From Sulfurimonas sp. (GTDB lineage Bacteria > Campylobacterota > Campylobacteria > Campylobacterales > Sulfurimonadaceae): a stretch of 11,141 bases of DNA. Within the stretch, counting starts at the first letter, position 1. Each line of letters opens with the position of its first letter. The stretch spans positions 1 through 11,141 of the forward strand of contig JAMOMX010000237.1 of NCBI GenBank assembly GCA_027066935.1, written 5' to 3'. A program made the position numbers and the translations under genes. This document shows, in pieces, positions 6,050 to 11,141 of this stretch. The notes under the pieces are model-generated. The model did no database searches. It had not been told where the DNA came from and saw nothing but the letters and a program-made list of their open reading frames with translations.

Positions 6050-7624
6050 TTACAAACTACTAGATGGCTTACCCAAATAATAACCTTGTCCATAATCTAT
6101 ACCTATAGACTCAGCTTTATCACATATCTCTCTTGAAGAGACATACTCACCAATCACTTGTATATTGTTTTTAGTAGCAAAGTTAACTATTGCTTCAACA
6201 ACATTACAAAGCTTTTTATCTATATGAATTTTACTTATTAAACTACCATCTATCTTAATAAAATCAGCATTTAACTTTGTTAAATATTCAAAGTTACTAT
6301 AACCTGTTCCAAAATCATCAATAGCAATTCTCATCCCACTCTCTTTGGCTTTGTGAATAAAAATATTCATCTCTTCATAGATATCTATACCTTCTGATTC
6401 TACAAGCTCAATAATAACTCTATTAGATACTTTTTTTTCTTTTGCTAAATCAAAAAACCATTTTCCAATATTGTTTGCTATGATATCTTCTACACATAAA
6501 TTTATAGAAAATGAGTACTCAGAATCGCTAAATTTATCAAATGCTTTGGTAACTATGATTTTTGTCAATTTTTTATACATTCTTGTTTTTTTAGATATCT
6601 CTAAAAACTGAGTAGGAGATATAATTTCACCATCTCTCTTTTTTAAGCGCATTAGTGTTTCATATTTTTCTATTTTTTTAGTTGCAACATTAATTATTGG
6701 TTGAAAATATACAATTATTCTGTCCTCTTTAATTGCACTAGAGAGCTCTTTTGTCCAGTCTAAATTTTTTTTATATTCTTCATCAGTATTTATTTTTTCA
6801 CTATACTCTGAGATATTACGATTTGATTTTTTAGCATGTTTGTGCGCTATGTGAGTATTTACCAATAGATTTTCTTTTGTATATGCTATTCCACAGGTAA
6901 GCCTTGTTGTAACATCTATATTTTCATCTATTCTTAATTCATATTTTTCATTTAGCTTTATAAACTCTTTTATTTTAGAATAAAATTCTTTTTTTGCAGT
7001 GTTTCTTTTAAAACCCATAATTCCAAATTCATCTGAACCTAAATAATATACATTTATACCATTTACGATAAAATAGTTCTTAATTCTTTGAGCTAAATCT
7101 TTTAAAATAGTATCGCCTATTTCATATCCATAAAATTCATTTTTTTCTCTAAATAGATGAATATCTATAATTGCCAAATATGAAGCTTTTTGGATATCAA
7201 TAATCATTTTTTGTCTATTATGTAGTTTTGTCAAAGAATCAATTATCAGTAAATCTTGAAATACAGTGAACGCACTTGAAATTTTTTTTAAAAAAACATT
7301 TATACTTACACTAATTATCCCTATTTCATCTTTGAAAATATACTTTAATTTATGTTCATCATATACTTCAACTGGGGTAAGACCATTACTAATACTATCG
7401 TTAATATTTTCAATACTAAATAAAAGTTTTGAGATTGGTCGTCTAACGGTAAAATCTAATAAAGCAACTAAAGATATTATAGTAATTATATAAACTCCAA
7501 TCAAAATCCATATTTTATCTGTAACTGAATTGGAGATTATGATATCTAATCCAATTACCGTGATAAATAATAATGGTATATAAATTTTGTATGGTATTGC
7601 TATATTTTTAAGTTTTTGTATCAA
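6050..7624 (-). CDS. Membrane GGDEF-EAL protein, predicted cyclic-di-GMP phosphodiesterase with degenerate GGDEF
   Basis: The 524-residue protein begins with two membrane helices (about 14-32 and 38-58) separated by only a few residues, so almost no periplasmic sensor is present. A HAMP-like linker (about 60-115) follows. The GGDEF domain starts at DSLTKLHNR (129-137) but its active-site motif is GSDEF (196-200) and there is no RxxD inhibitory site. The EAL domain (about 295-520) retains the expected residues: Glu322 in ETL, Asn375, Glu406, Asp436-Asp437 in DDFGTGYS, Lys457, Glu493 and Gln513. I therefore infer hydrolysis of cyclic-di-GMP, with the GGDEF domain inactive or serving as a nucleotide sensor. 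The start is TTG 7624; a stop lies five codons upstream and no ATG precedes the membrane helices. It is monocistronic, or reads into cysK. Confidence 0.88.
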   Translation of the reverse strand: MIQKLKNIAIPYKIYIPLLFITVIGLDIIISNSVTDKIWILIGVYIITIISLVALLDFTVRRPISKLLFSIENINDSISNGLTPVEVYDEHKLKYIFKDEIGIISVSINVFLKKISSAFTVFQDLLIIDSLTKLHNRQKMIIDIQKASYLAIIDIHLFREKNEFYGYEIGDTILKDLAQRIKNYFIVNGINVYYLGSDEFGIMGFKRNTAKKEFYSKIKEFIKLNEKYELRIDENIDVTTRLTCGIAYTKENLLVNTHIAHKHAKKSNRNISEYSEKINTDEEYKKNLDWTKELSSAIKEDRIIVYFQPIINVATKKIEKYETLMRLKKRDGEIISPTQFLEISKKTRMYKKLTKIIVTKAFDKFSDSEYSFSINLCVEDIIANNIGKWFFDLAKEKKVSNRVIIELVESEGIDIYEEMNIFIHKAKESGMRIAIDDFGTGYSNFEYLTKLNADFIKIDGSLISKIHIDKKLCNVVEAIVNFATKNNIQVIGEYVSSREICDKAESIGIDYGQGYYLGKPSSSL

Positions 7625-7650
7625 TTCTTTTCTTTAATATAATTTTAACA

Positions 7651-7656
7651 ATTATA
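7651..7656 (-). promoter_or_regulatory. Candidate -10 box for the GGDEF-EAL gene
   Basis: Consensus TATAAT on the minus strand, about 27 nt before the TTG start, giving a leader near 20 nt. A second TATAAT at 7713-7718 would give a leader of about 80 nt. The rest of the 105-nt gap to trpA is AT-rich, with no convincing terminator. Confidence 0.45.
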
Positions 7657-7729
7657 CTATTTTTTCCTAAACTTACCATTAATTAATGTTTGTGTTATTT
7701 TTTGATAATAGTATTATATAAACCTGAAT

Positions 7730-8470
7730 TTAAGAGTTTATTTTATCTTTTATTTTTTTTGCTAATTCACTACACTCTAAGATTTTTTGAGAATAATTAA
7801 GGTTCTCTTTTAATAAAATATCTATAAAAGCACTTCCTACAATAACTCCATCAGCACCTTTAATTTTATCTTTTGCAGTTTTTTCATTTACTCCAAAACC
7901 AACATAAATAGGGGTCTTTGTATATTTTTTAATATCTGCTAAAAAAGGTTGTAGATCTTCAGCTACACCTGAGCCTGTTATACCCGTATAGGCTACCATA
8001 TATATAAATTTTTGAGCATCACTAACTATTTTTTTTATTCTCTCTTCACTGTCAGTTGGTGCTACGAAAGATATATTTGCAATATTGTTTAGATTAAATA
8101 AACTTTTATAAGACAAAGCTTCTTCATGTGGTAAATCAGGAACAATCATTCCATTAAGTCCTAGTTTTCTAGCATAAGGAACTAAACTTTCCATATTTTG
8201 TTGATAAAAAGAGTTAAAATAACCCATCCATAAAGTATCAACTTTTGGTGCTACAATCTCCGTAATCTCTAAAAGATGTTTAAATTTAAATCCAAGTTCT
8301 AATGCTTTGTGATTTGCTTTTTCTATGAGTGGACCATCTGCCACGGGATCTGAAAATGGAACTCCAAGTTCAAGTGTATCTACACCATTTTCACCCAAAG
8401 ATAGGGCTAGGTCTATACTAAAAGATTTTTCAGGATATCCTGATGTTATAAAGGCTACTAAGTTTTTCAA
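7730..8470 (-). CDS. trpA: Tryptophan synthase alpha chain
   Basis: TrpA cleaves indole-3-glycerol phosphate to indole and glyceraldehyde 3-phosphate and channels the indole to TrpB. The TIM-barrel signature ELGVPFSDPVADGP (34-47) carries both catalytic acids, Glu34 and Asp45, spaced as Glu49 and Asp60 in Salmonella TrpA. VPDLPHEE, the active-site loop GITGSG, YVGFGV and GADGVIVGSAF follow in the normal order. At 246 residues it lacks the N-terminal helix seen in the 268-residue enterobacterial form; I recall the Campylobacter protein as similarly short. The start is TTG 8470, with GGAT about 6 nt upstream and no nearby ATG. Its first two bases T-T-G-A merge with the stop of the Hpt gene. It is an orphan: trpB and the other trp genes are not here. 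Confidence 0.93.
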   Translation of the reverse strand: MKNLVAFITSGYPEKSFSIDLALSLGENGVDTLELGVPFSDPVADGPLIEKANHKALELGFKFKHLLEITEIVAPKVDTLWMGYFNSFYQQNMESLVPYARKLGLNGMIVPDLPHEEALSYKSLFNLNNIANISFVAPTDSEERIKKIVSDAQKFIYMVAYTGITGSGVAEDLQPFLADIKKYTKTPIYVGFGVNEKTAKDKIKGADGVIVGSAFIDILLKENLNYSQKILECSELAKKIKDKINS

Positions 8471-8871
8471 TTATTATCCAAGTCTGGTATTTTAAGTAGT
8501 GAATATCTTACTTTTGAGAGGTTGTTGTCTTGTTGTATATCATCTTTCCATTTAGCGTATATATCGCTTATCTCTAAAAACCAAGTAACCGTATCTTCTG
8601 ATATTGGTTTATCTTTTTTTCTAAGCTCTTCAAGTACCTCTTCAACAAAAGTTGAGAGTCTATTCATTGGTTCAATCTTCAAAAATCCTGAAGCTGATTT
8701 TATATTATGAAAAACACGAAAAAGTTCATCAACACTTCTTCTATAGCTGTTAGATTTTGATAAATCTATAATCATAACTTCCATACTCTCAACCATCATA
8801 GTATAATGATCATAAAATTCATCTACTATCTCATAATCAAAGTCAGCATCTAAGTCAGCTCTAATCCCCAT
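8467..8871 (-). CDS. Stand-alone histidine phosphotransfer (Hpt) domain protein
   Basis: The 134-residue protein is almost entirely one Hpt four-helix bundle, containing the phosphoacceptor motif FHNIKSASGFL with His55 and Lys58 (HxxKS), preceded by an acidic amphipathic helix and followed by helices rich in E, K and L. Such proteins relay phosphate between a hybrid kinase or CheA-like protein and a response regulator. No kinase or regulator lies in the window, so the partner is unknown. I start at ATG 8871 because MGIRADLDADFDYEIVDEF opens the conserved domain and GGAG (8882-8885) lies 10 nt upstream; an in-frame ATG at 8904 would add the unlikely MFYCLYRRKCF. The stop overlaps the trpA start, so the two genes are probably cotranslated. 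Confidence 0.85.
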   Translation of the reverse strand: MGIRADLDADFDYEIVDEFYDHYTMMVESMEVMIIDLSKSNSYRRSVDELFRVFHNIKSASGFLKIEPMNRLSTFVEEVLEELRKKDKPISEDTVTWFLEISDIYAKWKDDIQQDNNLSKVRYSLLKIPDLDNN

Positions 8872-8928
8872 AAAACATTTTCTCCTATATAAGCAATAGA
8901 ACATAAATTACTCTTTACTTCAGCAGTT

Positions 8929-8957
8929 ATTGCTACTTATGTCCAAATTATAGCAAT
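8929..8957. promoter_or_regulatory. Inverted repeat across the Hpt promoter, candidate operator
   Basis: ATTGCTA (8929-8935) and TAGCAAT (8951-8957) form a perfect 7-bp inverted repeat with a 15-nt gap. The right arm overlaps the -10 box of the Hpt promoter and the left arm falls just past its start point, a position suited to a repressor. A partial third copy (GCAATA) occurs at about 8893. No regulator is identified and chance is possible. Confidence 0.25.
8947..8952 (-). promoter_or_regulatory. Extended -10 promoter of the Hpt-trpA operon
   Basis: TGCTATAAT on the minus strand is a consensus extended -10. Transcription would begin near 8940, giving a leader of about 70 nt before the Hpt ATG. 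It lies 13 nt from the opposing panB -10, so the upstream parts of the two divergent promoters overlap and polymerase may not occupy both at once. Confidence 0.6.
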
Positions 8958-8964
8958 TTTTAGT

Positions 8965-8970
8965 TAAAAT
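8965..8970 (+). promoter_or_regulatory. Candidate -10 box for panB, placing the start point at the ATG
   Basis: TAAAAT ends 6 nt before the panB ATG at 8977. With the usual 6-7 nt from the -10 to the start point, the transcript would begin at or next to the ATG. No Shine-Dalgarno is found in front of either possible ATG (8977 or 8989), which agrees with a leaderless mRNA. Confidence 0.4.
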
Positions 8971-8976
8971 ACTTTT

Positions 8977-9768
8977 ATGAATAAAAAAATGACAATAACA
9001 TCTATACAAAAAACTAAGGGTATACAACCGTTAGTGATGATTACAGCTTATGACGCACTATTTGCAAAACTGTTAGAGCCAAGTAGTGATATGATTTTGG
9101 TTGGAGATAGCTTAAATATGACTTTTGGTGGTAAAACTGATACCCTTAGTGCAACATTAGAGCAGATGATATATCATACAAATGCAGTTTGTGAGGGTGC
9201 TAAAAATAGTTTTATTATCTGTGATATGCCATTTGGAACTTATACATCTAAAGATGATGCTTTGAGAAACTCTATAAAAGTTTTTCAAGAAACTAAAGCT
9301 GATAGTGTAAAAATCGAAGGTGGAGCTGATAAAGCTGAGATAATTGAACATCTTACTTCTAATGGTATTGCCGTTTGTGGTCATATTGGTTTACTTCCTC
9401 AAGCTTTTAGAAGTGAGGGTGGCTATAAAATTAAAGGTAAGACTGAGGAGCAAAAACAACAGCTCCTTATAGATGCTAAAACTATTGAAAAAGCTGGTGC
9501 ATTTTGTATCGTTATAGAAGGTGTAAAGCCAAAAGTTGCTAAAGAAGTAGCTTTAAGTGTGGATATCCCTGTGATTGGGATTGGTGCTGGTAAGGATGTA
9601 GATGGTCAAGTATTGGTATTTTCAGATATGCTTGGGCTTTTTGAAGAGTTTACCCCTAAATTTGTTAAAAAATACCTTGATGGAGCTTCACTTGTAAAAA
9701 ATGCTATTAAAGAGTATTCAGATGAAGTAAAATCAAAAGAGTTTCCAAAAGAGGAACATACCTATTAA
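8977..9768 (+). CDS. panB: 3-methyl-2-oxobutanoate hydroxymethyltransferase (ketopantoate synthase)
   Basis: PanB transfers the one-carbon unit of 5,10-methylene-tetrahydrofolate to 3-methyl-2-oxobutanoate, giving ketopantoate for pantothenate and coenzyme A. The 263-residue protein has normal length. It carries MITAYDALFA (21-30), the metal ligands Asp44 (in LVGDSLN) and Asp83 (in CDMPFGTY), VKIEGG (111-116), GHIGLLPQ (135-142) and the catalytic Glu181 in VIEGV, the same number as the catalytic Glu181 of E. coli PanB. The stop merges with the ruvB start as TAATG. I recall the panB-ruvB pair from Helicobacter. ATG 8977 is chosen as the longest start; ATG 8989 would remove four residues. Neither has a ribosome site. 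Confidence 0.95.
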   Translation: MNKKMTITSIQKTKGIQPLVMITAYDALFAKLLEPSSDMILVGDSLNMTFGGKTDTLSATLEQMIYHTNAVCEGAKNSFIICDMPFGTYTSKDDALRNSIKVFQETKADSVKIEGGADKAEIIEHLTSNGIAVCGHIGLLPQAFRSEGGYKIKGKTEEQKQQLLIDAKTIEKAGAFCIVIEGVKPKVAKEVALSVDIPVIGIGAGKDVDGQVLVFSDMLGLFEEFTPKFVKKYLDGASLVKNAIKEYSDEVKSKEFPKEEHTY

Positions 9769-10781
9769 TGGAACGTTTAGTTGAGATAGAAAGATTTGAC
9801 TCTGAAGAAAGCGGTAGTGAACTATCTCTTCGCCCTGATGCGTGGAGCGAGTATATTGGTCAAGAACAAATCAAAAAAAATCTTGGTGTATTTATAGAGG
9901 CTAGCAAAAAAAGAGATGAAGCACTTGATCATGTTCTTTTTTATGGGCCACCTGGTCTTGGTAAAACTACTTTAGCACTAATAATTGCAAATGAGATGAA
10001 TGCAAATATCAAAGTAACAGCAGCTCCCATGATAGAAAAGAGTGGTGATTTAGCTGCAATTTTAACAAACCTTGAAGTTGGTGACATCCTTTTTATAGAT
10101 GAAATTCATCGACTCTCACCAGCTGTTGAAGAGATTTTATACTCATCTATGGAAGATTTTAGAATAGATATTATTATAGGCAGTGGACCAGCTGCTCAAA
10201 CTGTAAAAATTGACCTACCAAGATTTACTCTAATTGGCGCAACAACTCGTGCAGGGATGCTCTCAAATCCTCTTCGAGATAGGTTTGGAATGAGTTTTAG
10301 AATGAATTTTTATAGCTCAGAAGAATTATCAAAAATCATATCTCAAGCTTCAAATAAACTAGATAAAGAGATTATAAGAGATGCGGCTTTAGAGATAGCA
10401 AAAAGAAGCAGGGGCACTCCTCGTATAGCTTTAAGACTTCTTCGCCGAGTTCGTGATTTTGCTGATGTTGCAAATGAGTTAGATATACAACACTCTCGTA
10501 CTAAATTTGCACTTAATGAATTGGGAATCAACTCTTTAGGATTTGATGAGATGGATTTAAAACTTTTAAAACTTTTAGCTAGTGCAAAAGGTAGAGCAAT
10601 GGGACTTAGTACCATTGCAGCTTCACTTAGTGAAGATGAGGGGACAGTTGAAGATGTACTAGAACCTTATTTGCTAGCAAACGGTTATTTAGAGCGTACA
10701 GCTAAAGGAAGACGCGCTACTCGCGCTACTTATGATGTACTAAATATAGATTTTATAAATGAAGATGGGACACTATTTTGA
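9768..10781 (+). CDS. ruvB: Holliday junction branch migration ATPase RuvB
   Basis: RuvB forms hexameric AAA+ rings that, with RuvA, drive branch migration of Holliday junctions during recombination and repair. The 337-residue protein has the LRPDAWSEYIGQ entry motif (21-32), Walker A GPPGLGKT (60-67), Walker B DEIH (111-114), sensor 1 ATTR (158-161), the arginine-finger segment NPLRDRFG and the SRGTPRIALRLLRRVRDFA sensor 2 region. The C-terminal winged helix (about 255-330) ends with KGRRATRATYDVL. Everything expected is present. The ATG overlaps the panB stop by one base, and the GAGG in the panB tail is rather far upstream, so initiation probably depends on coupling. The stop overlaps the start of a short downstream ORF. 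Confidence 0.97.
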   Translation: MERLVEIERFDSEESGSELSLRPDAWSEYIGQEQIKKNLGVFIEASKKRDEALDHVLFYGPPGLGKTTLALIIANEMNANIKVTAAPMIEKSGDLAAILTNLEVGDILFIDEIHRLSPAVEEILYSSMEDFRIDIIIGSGPAAQTVKIDLPRFTLIGATTRAGMLSNPLRDRFGMSFRMNFYSSEELSKIISQASNKLDKEIIRDAALEIAKRSRGTPRIALRLLRRVRDFADVANELDIQHSRTKFALNELGINSLGFDEMDLKLLKLLASAKGRAMGLSTIAASLSEDEGTVEDVLEPYLLANGYLERTAKGRRATRATYDVLNIDFINEDGTLF

Positions 10782-10791
10782 TATATCAAAA
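10776..10791. repeat. Perfect 16-bp palindrome over the ruvB stop codon
   Basis: TTTTGATATATCAAAA is a perfect inverted repeat with no loop. It spans the ruvB stop and the first codons of the short ORF. A second AT palindrome, AAAATTAAAATTTT, follows directly. The word suits a dimeric DNA-binding protein, but it may be a chance AT-rich palindrome; no T-run suggests termination. Confidence 0.35.
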
Positions 10792-10909
10792 AATTAAAAT
10801 TTTTCATATAGAACTTGAGGATACTCTCGCTGCAGGCGTAGCTTTAGTGATAGGAATTTTCCAAGGAATTTACTTCCTTGGAACAGGAGACAAACATAAT
10901 GAAAGCTAA
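10778..10909 (+). CDS. Possible 43-residue single-pass membrane protein
   Basis: This frame is open from TTG 10778 to TAA 10907-10909 and fills the gap between ruvB and the next gene. TTG overlaps the ruvB TGA as TTGA, the same junction used between the Hpt gene and trpA, and GGGA (10767-10770) lies 7 nt upstream. The product has a basic start (IYQKIKIFH), an acidic turn (ELED, 12-15), a hydrophobic helix of about 18 residues (LAAGVALVIGIFQGIYFLG, 17-35) and a polar tail ending KHNES. Its 3' end overlaps the AI-2E-family gene by 11 nt. Composition is gene-like rather than intergenic (GCTGCAGGCGTAGC). I recognise no family. It could also be a chance frame over a structured leader, because a hairpin lies in its 3' part. 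Confidence 0.45.
   Translation: MIYQKIKIFHIELEDTLAAGVALVIGIFQGIYFLGTGDKHNES
10859..10883 (+). promoter_or_regulatory. Hairpin adjoining the Shine-Dalgarno of the AI-2E-family gene
   Basis: Perfect 10-bp arms TTCCAAGGAA (10859-10868) and TTCCTTGGAA (10874-10883) enclose a 5-nt loop TTTAC. One base separates the stem from AGGAG (10885-10889), which stands 9 nt before the ATG at 10899. There is no T-run, so this is not a normal terminator. It could tune translation or mark an RNA-processing site. It also overlaps coding bases of the proposed 43-residue ORF. Confidence 0.5.
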
Positions 10910-11141
10910 ATATTTTGTAAGTATTCTTTTTGCAACATCTTTATATTGGATGTACCTTTTATACTCACCTTTTATTTTAACAATAACAATAGCTGCACTA
11001 TTAGCGATATCAACATCTAGTATAGTAACTTACTTTGAGCGTTTATTTTCTTCAAAACTTAAAGCAGCGTTATTATCTAGTTTTTTATTAGCTATTTTAT
11101 TTTTTGCACCTCTTGGTTATTTTTTAACATCCCTTACCCTT
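10899..11141 (+). CDS. AI-2E family (PerM/YdiK-type) membrane protein, 5' end only
   Basis: The first 81 codons are in the window and the frame continues past its end. They encode a very hydrophobic sequence with helices at about residues 6-22, 24-42 and 56-78, with a short basic and polar stretch (YFERLFSSKLKA, 45-56) between the second and third. This opening pattern fits the AI-2E family (PF01594), a group of polytopic inner-membrane proteins that includes sodium/proton antiporters, the AI-2 exporter TqsA and many of unknown substrate. AGGAG at 10885-10889 gives a good ribosome site. The gene is probably cotranscribed with panB-ruvB. The signature C-terminal half is not visible, so the family call is tentative and the substrate is unknown. 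Confidence 0.7.
   Translation, partial: MKAKYFVSILFATSLYWMYLLYSPFILTITIAALLAISTSSIVTYFERLFSSKLKAALLSSFLLAILFFAPLGYFLTSLTL

Noticed and set aside
7266..7493. Plus-strand 75-codon frame with a hydrophobic product
   Set aside because: Antisense to the membrane and linker part of the GGDEF-EAL gene; hydrophobicity comes from the A/T-rich complement.
8872..8904. Eleven-residue N-terminal extension of the Hpt protein from ATG 8904
   Set aside because: MFYCLYRRKCF is unlike the acidic start of the domain and would place the GGAG inside the coding region; the later ATG is favoured.
9157..9384. Minus-strand 75-codon frame inside panB
   Set aside because: Antisense to a well-supported catalytic gene; no family resemblance.
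10782..10898. Intrinsic terminator between ruvB and the AI-2E-family gene
   Set aside because: The hairpin at 10859-10883 is followed by a purine-rich Shine-Dalgarno, not a T-run.
1..11141. Defence, mobile or otherwise new multi-gene system
   Set aside because: No transposase, integrase, CRISPR repeat, toxin-antitoxin pair or defence domain was found; almost all genes are housekeeping or common signalling families.

Overview
The window is AT-rich bacterial chromosome with tightly packed genes. It looks like a member of the Campylobacterota (formerly Epsilonproteobacteria), most likely close to Sulfurimonas. That placement rests on the gene orders helicase-truB-csrA and panB-ruvB, which I recall from Campylobacter and Helicobacter, on the extended -10 promoters without clear -35 boxes, and on the protein sequences. 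No database search was run, so the genus is an inference. There are no tRNA or rRNA genes, no CRISPR array, no insertion sequence and no sign of recent transfer. It reads as ordinary core chromosome with a few poorly characterised passengers.

Layout. (1) Positions 1-2937, minus strand: a UvrD/PcrA-type helicase, truB and the 5' end of csrA, joined by 4-nt and 7-nt overlaps, read from an extended -10 promoter near 2980. (2) 3073-3975, plus strand: a LysR-type regulator divergent from the helicase, with its own promoter. (3) 3976-4050: a convergent gap with two AT-rich hairpins. (4) 4051-6012, minus strand: cysK, a short class IV aminotransferase (pabC-like) and an uncharacterised 152-residue protein, all overlapping. 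(5) 6050-7624, minus strand: a two-helix membrane protein with a degenerate GGDEF domain and an apparently complete EAL domain. (6) 7730-8871, minus strand: a stand-alone Hpt (histidine phosphotransfer) protein overlapping trpA. (7) 8977-11141, plus strand: panB, ruvB, an unannotated 43-codon ORF and the 5' end of an AI-2E-family membrane protein, all touching or overlapping.

Functional picture. The clear genes cover DNA repair (helicase, RuvB), RNA modification and post-transcriptional control (TruB, CsrA), amino acid and cofactor synthesis (CysK, TrpA, PanB, probably PabC), and signalling (EAL protein, Hpt, LysR). Every minus-strand junction inside an operon is an overlap, so translational coupling is likely throughout.

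Most worth a second look: the 152-residue protein, whose pattern recalls SspB-type ClpX adaptors; the 43-codon ORF with one predicted membrane helix and a strong hairpin beside the next Shine-Dalgarno; the Hpt-trpA pairing; and panB, which appears to have a leaderless transcript. None of these is proven to be a new system.
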